Source: Morinoia aosen (taxonomy: Eukaryota > Arthropoda > Malacostraca > Amphipoda > Talitridae). Taken from it: DNA of 64,000 nt. Shown one piece after another: positions 1 through 10,900 of this stretch; the stretch's first letter is position 1; each line of letters opens with the position of its first letter. The DNA lies in assembly GCA_030386875.1 (NCBI GenBank), contig CM059567.1, positions 51,010,020 through 51,074,019 of the forward strand, written 5' to 3'. The notes beneath the pieces are model-generated. The model did not search any database and had not been told where the DNA came from. It saw nothing but the letters and a program-made list of their open reading frames with translations. A program made the translations under genes and the position numbers.

Positions 1-2186
1 GCTGGACGTGGCCAAGACCCGGATTATGCTGGCTCCTGCTAACTCTCCTCTGGCGTCCGGCAACTTGAGGCTGGCTCTCAGGACGATCGTGGCCGAGGCG
101 GGCGTGTCCGGGTGAGTTTGAGTTATGGCCGAAAAGTTTTTTGCCTCATTATGGGTTGTACTATAAGTTAACTCAAGCTATTAATGAAGCATAATTAGAA
201 GCATTGAGCGAATCATTGCCACTCTTTCATCTTCACGTGTAGGAAGAAGTTTGTTTAACCCCTTCCCCAACAATTTTTTTGTTAAAAACGTTTCTTTTTC
301 AGACTAATTTTTTTATTTTGGTTCTATATAGCATTTTTGATGCTGGTTATGAAAACAGTTTGTAATTATTTTTTCTTCCCATTTTGTGGTTAACTTTTTA
401 TTTTGAAAATATTTTGTCGGCAAAAACGAGTCAAATAGTTGTCTGATGTCGAGAAATAGTCATTGTCTGATGAACTCGCAGAGTTATCAGAAGTACGAGT
501 ATTCAAGCTTTTGAGGGAAGGTTCACATTCACTATTTTCCGATGAACTAGACATTTTGGGTGTAACACTTGAAAATGCTACAAAAAAAATGAATTCAAAT
601 GTGGAGGCAAACAACACCCATCCGACGGCAATGGCTGTCGGAGCAAGTCTAGTAACAATGTCCTTGAAATCCCACAGCTCTACCCTATCGCCTCTGCCAG
701 GCGTATGATTTGACGAGAATACTCGTTTCACACGTAGAATTGCGTACTAAGGCTTAAAATCGACGAGTATATACGTATGAAGCTGGTTTTTGAAAGTAAA
801 TTTTTAGACGAGCATACTTGTCAACGACTGAAAAAAGAACATTTTGTGAAAACGTGTAAACACGTTTCTGCCGGGGAAGGGGTTAAAAATGGCTTTCTAG
901 TACATCGAAATGACATTTTCAACCATGATCCCACATTAAAACACATTCTCCAGTTTTACTCTCCTGATTTCAAATAAATTAAGATGAACCTGCCGAATGC
1001 AAACTTATGCCATTCTTATAACTGGAGTGTTGTATCCTAAAGATATTAGGATTTAGTGTTATCAGGTCATTAGACTAACTCAACATAAGTCAGGGGTTTG
1101 TAGTTTAAGGTCCTAAGAAGGTTTGATAGGCTCTGGCAAATATTTTAGTTTGCTAACTTTATATCTATGTTCAATTATGCTATGCCAGCATGAGGTAAAG
1201 GTGTAAAAATTTAACGACTTAATGAGCAAGACTGGTTTTTAGTCGCAATATGTGCGAAGGTAATTTTTTATACTTGAACAGAACTTAATTTTACTTGCTG
1301 CAAGGGATGTGATAAACAAGAAAATACTCGAGCTTTTACACAATTATTGCATGGGCTTATGGGGTAGAATTTTTTTAATAGTCATTTTAGTTGTCGTTGA
1401 AATAAAAATAGAAACTTCAATGTAGAGCATGTGTATTAATAGATTTAAGCATACTCAAGTGCCCGAATTATTTACAGTTATTTTATTATTTACCTCAATG
1501 AAGTTTCAAGTGATATAATCCTGTTGGTGTTATACTAAAACGTTATACAAAATAATTTACGTTTGTTAACTTGTTAAACTACTACTATATATCTACATGA
1601 CATGTTTTCTCTGTCCTGCTCACTGGTATGAAAGCGACATTTCTATTGTTTGTTTGCTATTATATTGGAAAATGCCTTGCTGCATTTTACTTATGATGAA
1701 AGTAAGTGTACTCTACTAATTATAACTTTGTCGTTGATGTTTAACTGCTATGATGTTTATCCACACTTGCTGAATGTGTATGTTTTGCTTTGTACCTGCC
1801 CTAAATTTACTAGATGTTTCCTTGTTTTTTTTCTTATTTCCTATTTTTGAAGCAAGTTCACATCACAAGTTATCAACTCAGCTTCACCTTCATACCCGCC
1901 ACCATTTTTTTAGAACGTGACATGTTAATTCAATATTTAATGGTAATCCCTTCCTCACTTGAGCTGCAAAACAACGTAATTCAGGAAATGTCCATTGTAT
2001 GTATTTCTGTATGCTGTAGCATAACGCGTTTGGGCCATGCGCAGGCTGTTTGCAGGTGTGCTGCCGCGCACGCTGTGGATGTCCATCGGTGGCAGCATCT
2101 TCCTGGGGGTGTATGCTCAGGCCTGCTCTCTCTTGGGTCCCTTCTTTGGTCACGCTCAAGACACTGCTGCTGCCTCCAGTAGTTAG
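1..2186 (+). CDS. SLC25A26: SLC25A26 mitochondrial SAM carrier, 3' end (copy 0, cut by window edge)
   Basis: Only the last two exons are inside the window: 1-111 and 2045-2186 (stop TAG 2184-2186). Exon 1-111 encodes the third carrier repeat signature PLDVAK followed by [15 protein letters not shown], and ends in a GT donor at 112. The last exon encodes [20 protein letters not shown] and the final membrane segment. Family members exchange S-adenosylmethionine for S-adenosylhomocysteine across the inner mitochondrial membrane. The visible protein is identical to the corresponding part of the complete gene at 31387-37266 (for example CGG versus CGC for one Arg), so this is the duplicate of that gene and not of the one at 21334. 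The 1.9-kb intron carries a piggyBac-like MITE (259-882). A likely poly(A) signal, ATTAAA, lies at 2332-2337. The rest of the gene is off the left edge. Confidence 0.9.
259..882. mobile_element. piggyBac-like non-autonomous element in SLC25A26 intron (copy A)
   Basis: TTAA at 255-258 and 883-886 flank perfect 10-bp inverted ends, CCCCTTCCCC and GGGGAAGGGG. TTAA target duplication with CCC-starting termini is the hallmark of piggyBac-like elements. Subterminal motifs of the form ACGAGTATAYACGT recur near 725 and 765-775. The minus strand has an open stretch at 390-731 rich in Ser, Asp and Asn, which could be a decayed transposase N-terminus but is not recognisable enough to name. The same insertion is at 35337-35962, so it predates the segmental duplication. 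Confidence 0.75.
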
Positions 2187-2331
2187 CATGTAGCCATTCA
2201 CTTGAAGTATACTCACTGAGGAGCAATGAATTGTATGTAGTCGTTCTCTTGAAGTTTACTCGTTGAGCAGTAATGTGTCAATAACTAGAAAAAAATGTAA
2301 AGAGTGTTTTTTTTTGCAATTTCACTGTTGG

Positions 2332-2337
2332 ATTAAA
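2332..2337 (+). promoter_or_regulatory. Candidate poly(A) signal ATTAAA of SLC25A26 copy 0
   Basis: ATTAAA lies about 145 bases after the stop codon. It is conserved at 37413-37418 in the duplicate. Confidence 0.45.
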
Positions 2338-3370
2338 GCATAATATGCCCATATTGATCAAGGTTCTAGTTTGTCTAATGGGAAACTCGTTTTTTACGTG
2401 TGATATTCTGTTGCTGACTTGAGAGAAGGTGGAAATTGTGGACGTATTTCATCCTAAAGTAGTTGGAACCAACTCGTAAGAAATTGTTAGCCTTAATTGA
2501 GAATATTTCATTTGTGTCCTAAGCTCTCGTTGTTACATCAAAAATATTGCTGTTAATTGGGTTGGGGGGAGCCACGTTCACTTGATCGGTTGGGGAGTGA
2601 TTTACTTGAGTCATTAATCGTTAATTCTGATAGACGCTCCTATTAGGCACCTTGAGTTTTTAACCTGTTGGCTAGCCTATACTTTATGCGCTGTCAGTTT
2701 GTCATCCTGTAAAATTTTTCAATGCAAAAAAAAATGAAGTGATCCTTTTGTTGCTAAGCTAATGAAATTCTAGGTGTAAATAACATAAAGCAAAAACTCC
2801 ATTTAGTAGGGAGGTACGAATGAGCTTCGAGTTTAGGTAATCATTGGCGAATGCTTTAGGCACAAGTTTGTATTAACTTGACAATTTCTTGATGTTTTGT
2901 CAAGGTTTGATATTCTTCCAGAACAAGTGTACAATAATGTAGGCACATTTTATCACTGGTAGGTTTATTCCGGAAAGTTGTAACTAACATCGTGCATGTG
3001 TTATTTTTCGGTTTGTCGTTTTTTGCTTGCAATTGAAGTTTAATTTGTTGAGCATAATCATTTACATGAGCTCTATTCCTGTTCAGTATTTGCGAGAAAT
3101 ATCGTATGGCTGTGACTTTGAGCTCATTTTGCTGGCTTTGTTGAGGACATGTTTATAGTGTACATAGGTTCTGGACAATCGGCGAAATAGTAGTTCTAGT
3201 CATAGTTAGACTGATCTCAGTTTTCTTAAATCGAGCTACTTAATTTGTTTTCAATGCGTGTGAAAATTAAGTTTTAAGTATTACGCCTCGAAAATATCCC
3301 CAGTCACAAACTTTGTCTTCTCGTTTTTGTACTTGAATATTTAACATTGTTTTGAAGACTGTTTATTGCC

Positions 3371-3690
3371 TCTGAGATATACACCTATTATATCTATGAG
3401 AATTAGCACTTCCAGGGAGAATATGTGAGATCACAAGCTAAAGGTTTGGTAGACCTTTATATTGAAATAGAATAGGTTATTTTTTTATGGATCATCTTTT
3501 TTTTTGGTTCACTGCTGTCCGGTATTTCAGCACCTACTACTTTTTTTCTTCAACTTTTATCTGGTTTCATGAACTTTTTACTGTTTCAACGCACCTTGTG
3601 CTTAGATACCGTGTTTCTTCAATTCTATACTAAATGATGCCTTCCTCTCTTTGAAATGCCGTTGTTGCGGAAAGGTTGAGACAATTGATG
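3371..3690 (+). repeat. SINE-like family copy R1
   Basis: Diverged member of the ~350-bp dispersed family. It shows the conserved segments TATCTATGAGAATTAGCAC, the TTTGGTTCACTGCTGTCC stretch, CAACTTTTATC, and a T-rich CCTTCCTCTCTTTGAAA 3' part. It is duplicated at about 38449-38772. Confidence 0.7.
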
Positions 3691-4380
3691 CCAAATTGTC
3701 GAAAATTTTTCGCGGGTTCCGAATGCTTTCTTTATTTAACTCACCTTAGCAATCAAAGTAAAGCAAAGTTACTGTGCGTGTGTTATTCCCAAGAATTTTA
3801 ATTAACCTTAAATTGAAACTTCCGCAGGGGGCAGAGCAGATCGTACGCTGCCTGATGGGGTTTCATAGCGCTCACCCCCGGATCCTGAGTGCTTGTTGTC
3901 TCTGACTATAATCTTATATTTATTTTCCAACGAAAGATGTGATCTCCCTTCCTTTTAAAGTGGAGTCCAAACTTACTGGGGTGATGACAACGAGATGATC
4001 TCGGCTTCTTATCTGAACTTGCCGTATGAGCTCGACATTTTGCTTATTTGCAGTACATTAGTGCAATTTTGCTATCCACTGTTCTTTCTGATGAATTTAA
4101 TTATATTCTCATTGAGCATTCTAATACAGGCTATTTGGTATCCATGATTATTATTGTACCTCATGTATCGTGGTGTCCAATAAGGATAGCTTCGTTTGAA
4201 TTGCTTCACCAATTTCTATGTTTCTGATGAAGCATCACCCGTACAGGCCTACGGGAGATGCTTCATGCAAATTGCTTCATGGAAATTTTGTTCCTCAAAA
4301 ATTGAGTTATCTAGAAATTGAGAGTCGCAACTTTTTATTCTTTTATTAGTCCTAAACTTTGTATTTTCTTCGTTTTTCCT

Positions 4381-4765
4381 CATGGGGGGGGGGACAACTG
4401 TTGTATCTATGGGAATTAGTGCTTCAATGGAGTAAATGTAAGGACCCGAGCCGAGAATTAAGGTAGGCCTTTATCTGTTGAAGTACGTAGAATAGGATTT
4501 TTGTTTTTTTTACGAGAATTTTTTTGGTTCATTGCTGTCCTGTTTTTCAGCACTTCTGACTTTCTGTAACTACTGTCATGTTACACTAACTTTTTTTCTT
4601 AACTTGCTGTTTCTATGCGCAGAATGTCTTGTGTGGGATCACACCATGTGCATCGATTCCCGTTCCCAAAATTCTATACTAAATGGTACTAGCACTCTTT
4701 GAAACGCTTGTTGTGGTTAATGACGCTCAAACTAACTTATTTAATTTCTCCTTATTCTCTCTACC
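4381..4765 (+). repeat. SINE-like family copy R2
   Basis: Begins with a G-run followed by ACAACTGTTGTATCTATGGG. It continues through GAATTAGTGCTTC, TTGGTTCATTGCTGTCCTG and TACTAAATGGTAC, to a 3' end of the AAACTAACTTATTTAATT type. It is duplicated at 39463-39840. Confidence 0.72.
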
Positions 4766-4959
4766 CATTAACAAAAAATTAATGGAACTCCGTAGAGAAT
4801 CTTAGTTGAATCGTTTTGAATTTAGTGTTATTGAAAAATTACGCATCGTGATCTGTATAATATTGTGAACCATATAATGAGCATCCCTTGTGTCTTTACA
4901 GAACTTAGTGCTTAAAGTTGCGTATAAGGTGTAATTGTACAGACGATAACCACTAGAAA

Positions 4960-7900
4960 ATGGGATGCGACGGTGGCACAATCCCCAAACGTGATGAGCT
5001 CGTCAAGACCAAGAAGAAAGGAGAACAGGTAAGATTTATAATTCTTGAGCCCCATCATATTGGAGATCACCTCAGGGGGATACAACTATTGTATCTATGG
5101 GAGTTAGCACTCCTGGAGGAATATGAGGTCTCGTGTTAAGGGTTAGGTAGGTCTTTTCACGTTGTTTCGTTAATAGGTTTTTAATTTGTTATGGACTATC
5201 TTTTTTGGTTCACTGCAGTCTTGTTTTTTTAGCACCTAATATTTTTTCTTCGATGTTTTCTTGTTTCATAAAATTCTTTCTGAACTTACTGTTACTATAC
5301 ACGTTGTGCATAGATTTATGTTTCCGTCTTACCAAATGGTGCCTTCCTCCTTCCTCTCTTTAGAATGACTTAGTCACGGTTAGGGAGGCTTAAACTTGCT
5401 TATCTTATCCTAACCATATTAGAGATTTTATTTTCAATGGCAACATGAACTCCTGAAGATTGTAGGCTTCTGAAAATAATATATTCCTTTATTGGTGCCA
5501 TTATTTTACACGAGCATAGGTTTGATTTTAGTTATGGAGTTTTTTCAAATAGTACTTGTTGACCACACAGAGTTCAAATATGGCTAGGTAGCTATTCTCG
5601 TGGAGTTTATTTTATTACTCGCGATAGGGAAATTACTTATGTGTCACTCTTTACTTGGGAAAGGTTTGAAACGCGTATGAAGGCAGAGGGAAAGAAAGGA
5701 AAAATGTGTGCATTTCTTCCCTACAAATTATTTTAAAAAGACCGTAGACTTTCCTTCCTAGTCAATGAAATCTATGATTAGGATCCTTAGACAAATCGAA
5801 AACCAATGAAAAATTCATGGCAAACACTTTTTCTACTCAGTGATTCATTTGAGATATTTTATTGTAACTGCTAAGCCATTATCTCTCACGTCGTTTTAAT
5901 TTCAGCTACAATTCGAGCTTATTAGTCATTTGCGTTATTCAATATTTATTAATATTAAAACCTGAGTCTTGATCGCTGTTTTACATTACTCCAGCCATAA
6001 GATAATTGGATAAACGTGCTTCTCACTCTGGCACAGAAAGACCGCGTGAGCGAGCGGACGTACAGATGGCGCCACTGTTCCGTGTCGCAGACGGTGCTGC
6101 GGGCACCTGTGGTGGCGTGTGAGCTCGGCAGGCTCTACAACAAAGACGAGGTCATCAAGCGGCTCATCGAAAAATCCCAGGTATTTCTTTCACGGCGTTG
6201 CGCTACAGATGGCTCACTTGTGCACATCTACAGAATTTATGTCTTCCTTTTACAATTTGAGGACTGCACGAATTTCATTTAATTTCATTCCTCAATGTGA
6301 TTTGTAAACATATTTGGTGTGAAATTTTTTGTTATTAAATGCCTTATGAGATTTTTACCGTTCACAAAACATATTTTTAAGTGAAATGTAGCGTTTCCCA
6401 TAAAATGACGTTGATGCTTTCGGTGCAATTTCTACATCTCTTCTGTGTGTACTAAGAGCAATGCAATCGTACTGAATGATAATTTGTGCGTCAGGAGTCA
6501 TGCAACATGACACACATCCGCGGCCTGAAGGACGTGAAGGAGCTCCGTCTGGCGCCCAACCCTGCGTACGAGGGTGAAGAGCAGCAGCGGGGAGGCGAGT
6601 GCGTCGAGCTGGCCCGCGCTCCTTGGATCTGCCCTGCGTCGGGCGTCGAGATGAACGGCAAGCACGGCTTCTGCTTCTCGTGGCGGTGTGGTTGTGTCGT
6701 GTCCAACAGAGCTGTTAAGGAGGTGAGGCGATAATATGTTCACGGTATTCCGGTAAACTTGGGGCGTGGAATGTTGCATTGGTTCCTTATACTATGATGC
6801 GTATTCTACCTACGATATTAGAATACTTGTGCACACGATCCATCAAAAATGACGGGATTTGGTATTTTCTTTAGACAAATCTTCCAGATGTGGATGACAA
6901 AAAAAATATATCCATCCTAATAGTATCAGCGATTAAAATTTATAAATTTATTCATAAATAAATTTAAGGAGACACCTGGCGTTTTATTGTATAGCATTGT
7001 GTATTCTAATGACTTGAAATACAAATATTTTTGAAAGGCCGTGCTAACAATTATGCTCGTCGATGCAAGTTCCGACGCCTAAAGTCTATTGTTGACTCGT
7101 TTGATTCAAATAGGACGAGAAAAAGTTCTTTGCATGTAAGTTAAATTTTGTCTCCGTTTTATCAGTTCCACCTTAATATCTTATCCGAAATTTTAGAAAA
7201 TTTAAAAATATAGCTACAGCGGTATTTCTTGAATTGTTCACTTTGCATAACAGTCATCTTTCCTCAGGGTACCGAATATGGTTGAAGTGTTGTAGGGTAG
7301 AATGTATTAGGCTCTATTTTTTCTTTCCTCAGGGTACCGAATATGGTTGAAGTGTTTTAAGGTAGAAAGTATTAGGCTCTATTTTTTCTTGTCAATATAT
7401 GTTCATTGTATAGTCAATTACATTTCCTTGATAATGAAAAGCATACAAAACATTTATCTTAAACTTTTATAGTTTTAGCTTCTTTTTCACCGATATTACT
7501 TTTTCAATTTATGCTCATGAATTGTACGATTTGAGATTTAGTTGTCAGTGATTTTATGGTTCTTTTCTTCGAGATTTAATGGAAATATTCGAACATGCAT
7601 ATTTCTAGTGAATCATTACTTCATTAGAGTATTATACATTTGTTGAGTTTGAATTATTGAAAAAAATAACTTTCAATTTTGTTTTCAGCTGCCTAGCGGC
7701 GTGTGCTGCGCGTGTGCAACCCAACTGCAGTCAGACGACATAATCATCCTCAACCCTGATGTTGACCAGTTGAAGGAAGCTGAATCTGCAATGGTTGAAC
7801 GAAGGCAGAAAGCGAAAGAAGCCAAGAAAGACAAGAAAGAGAAACGAAAAGTTGAAGATGACACGCAGGATCACAAAATATTGGAAAAAAAGCAGAAGAA

Positions 7901-10900
7901 CAATAATGGTGAGTCGTTATTCGTCTTGCTTGGAACTTTGCTTTGACCAATTACTGCTTCAATATTTTCTGTCTCCATTTTCACTTAGTTTAGAAAACCA
8001 CAGAATGGGTGTATGTAAATGGAGACGAGAAATGGAAAACTGAGAAATCATTCCGTCCATCAGTAATTTTTTAGGTTTGATTCTGATACCCGCAAGTCAC
8101 GAGTTGTTTGTAATTAGCGCTCAGTTTAGTGTAGAATGTACAGGGTAGGTTGGGTTGGAATTACTAGAGGTAATCCGGTTGGGTCATATCAAATTGTGAA
8201 GTTTCTCTAGTTGAAGCTAGGTTAAGTTGACAGCTACGTTAGGTTGGATTACTTTAATTTATATCACATTTAATTAAGAATAGACTCAAGTTTGGCTTAG
8301 AGCGGTTGTAGAAGGTTTGGTAAAGTGGGCTTTGGTTTACTTTGAAGTAGGCTTGGGTTTGCTTGAGAGTAGGCTTGAGTTTGCTTGAGAGTAGGCTTGG
8401 GTTTGCTTGAGAGTAGGCTTGGGTTTGCTTGAGAGTAGGCTTGGGTTTGCTTGAGAGTAGGCTTGGGTTTGCTTGAGAGTAGGCTTGGGTTTGCTTGAGA
8501 GTAGGCTTGGGTTTGCTTGAGAGTAGGCTTGGGTTTGCTTGAGAGTAGGCTTGGGTTGCTTGAGAGTAGGCTTGGGTTGCTTGAGAGTAGGCTTGGGTTT
8601 GCTTCAGAGTAGGCGTGGGTTTGCTTCAGAGTAGGCTAGGGTTTGCTTCAGAGTAGGCTAGGGTTTGCTTGAGAGTAGGCTTGGGTTTGCTTGAGAGTAG
8701 GCTTGGGTTTGCTTGAGAGTAGGCTTGGGTTTGCTTGAGAGTAGGCTTGGGTTTGCTTAAGAGTAGGCTTGGGTTTGCTTGAGAGTAGGCTTGGGTTTGC
8801 TTGAGAGTAGGCTTGGGTTTGCTTGAGAGTAGGCTTGGGTTTGCTTGAGAGTAGGCTTGGGTTTGCTTGAGAGTAGGCTTGGGTTTGCTTGAGAGTAGGC
8901 TTGGGTTTGCTTGAGAGTAGGCTTGAGTTTGCTTGAGAGTAGGCTTGGGTTTGCTTGAGAGTAGGCTTGGGTTTGCTTGAGAGTAGGCTTGGGTTTGCTT
9001 GATAGTAGGCATGGGTTTGCTTGAGAGTAGGCATGGGTTTGCTTGAGAGTAGGCTTGGGTTTGCTTGAGAGTAGGCTTGGGTTTGCTTGAGAGTAGGCTT
9101 GGGTTTGCTTGAGAGTAGGCTTGGGTTTGCTTGAGAGTAGGCTTGGGTTTGCTTGAGAGTAGGCTTGGGTTTGCTTGAGAGTAGGCTTGGGTTTGCTTGA
9201 GAGTAGGCTTGGGTTTGCTTGAGAGTAGGCTTGGGTTTGCTTGAGAGTAGGCTTGGGTTTGCTTGAGAGTAGGCTTGGGTTTGCTTGAGAGTAGGCTTGG
9301 GTTTGCTTGAGAGTAGGCTTGGGTTTGCTTGAGAGTAGGCTTGGGTTTGCTTGAGAGTAGGCTTGGGTTTGCTTGAGAGTAGGCTTGGGTTTGCTTGAGA
9401 GTAGGCTTGGGTTTGCTTGAGAGTAGGCTTGGGTTTGCTTGAGAGTAGGCTTGGGTTTGCTTGAGAGTAGGCTTGGGTTTGCTTGAGAGTAGGCTTGGGT
9501 TTGCTTGAGAGTAGGCTTGGGTTTGCTTGAGAGTAGGCTTGGGTTTGCTTGAGAGTAGGCTTGGGTTTGCTTGAGAGTAGGCTTGGGTTTGCTTGAGAGT
9601 AGGCTTGGGTTTGCTTGAGAGTAGGCTTGGGTTTGCTTGAGAGTAGGCTTGGGTTTGCTTGAGAGTAGGCTTGGGTTTGCTTGAGAGTAGGCTTGGGTTT
9701 GCTTGAGAGTAGGCTTGGGTTTGCTTGAGAGTAGGCTTGGGTTTGCTTGAGAGTAGGCTTGGGTTTGCTTGAGAGTAGGCTTGGGTTTGCTTGAGAGTAG
9801 GCTTGGGTTTGCTTGAGAGTAGGCTTGGGTTTGCTTGAGAGTAGGCTTGGGTTTGCTTGAGAGTAGGCTTGGGTTTGCTTGAGAGTAGGCTTGGGTTTGC
9901 TTGAGAGTAGGCTTGGGTTTGCTTGAGAGTAGGCTTGGGTTTGCTTGAGAGTAGGCTTGGGTTTGCTTGAGAGTAGGCTTGGGTTTGCTTGAGAGTAGGC
10001 TTGGGTTTGCTTGAGAGTAGGCTTGGGTTTGCTTGAGAGTAGGCTTGGGTTTGCTTGAGAGTAGGCTTGGGTTTGCTTGAGAGTAGGCTTGGGTTTGCTT
10101 GAGAGTAGGCATGGGTTTGCTTGAGAGTAGGCATGGGTTTGCTTGAGAGTAGGCATGGGTTTGCTTGAGAGTAGGCTTGGGTTTGCTTGAGAGTAGGCTT
10201 GGGTTTGCTTGAGAGTAGGCTTGGGTTTGCTTGAGAGTAGGCTTGGGTTTGCTTGAGAGTAGGCTTGGGTTTGCTTGAGAGTAGGCTTGGGTTTGCTTGA
10301 GAGTAGGCTTGGGTTTGCTTGAGAGTAGGCTTGGGTTTGCTTGAGAGTAGGCTTGGGTTTGCTTGAGAGTAGGCTTGGGTTTGCTTGAGAGTAGGCTTGG
10401 GTTTGCTTGAGAGTAGGCTTGGGTTTGCTTGAGAGTAGGCTTGGGTTTGCTTGAGAGTAGGCTTGGGTTTGCTTGAGAGTAGGCTTGGGTTTGCTTGAGA
10501 GTAGGCTTGGGTTTGCTTGAGAGTAGGCTTGGGTTTGCTTGAGAGTAGGCTTGGGTTTGCTTGAGAGTAGGCTTGGGTTTGCTTGAGAGTAGGCTTGGGT
10601 TTGCTTGAGAGTAGGCGTGGGTTTGCTTGAGAGTAGGCGTGGGTTTGCTTGAGAGTAGGCTTGGGTTTGCTTGAGAGTAGGCTTGGGTTTGCTTGAGAGT
10701 AGGCTTGGGTTTGCTTGAGAGTAGGCTTGGGTTTGCTTGAGAGTAGGCTTGGGTTTGCTTGAGAGTAGGCTTGGGTTTGCTTGAGAGTAGGCTTGGGTTT
10801 GCTTGAGAGTAGGCTTGGGTTTGCTTGAGAGTAGGCTTGGGTTTGCTTGAGAGTAGGCTTGGGTTTGCTTGAGAGTAGGCTTGGGTTTGCTTGAGAGTAG

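Larger units (their letters stand above)
2187..4959. other. Intergenic: SLC25A26 3' flank to RTF2 5' flank (copy A)
   Basis: AT-rich spacer with no supported coding sequence. It holds a poly(A) signal (2332-2337), two SINE-like copies (3371-3690 and 4381-4765), and a GC-rich exon-like patch at 3826-3905 preceded by a pyrimidine tract and CAG. The RTF2 5' flank must lie at its right end. I see no TATA box I would defend. Confidence 0.6.

Noticed and set aside
390-731. 113-codon minus frame as a gene (and 35467-35811)
   Set aside because: It sits inside a TTAA-flanked piggyBac-like element within an intron. At most it is a transposase relic, with no recognisable domain.
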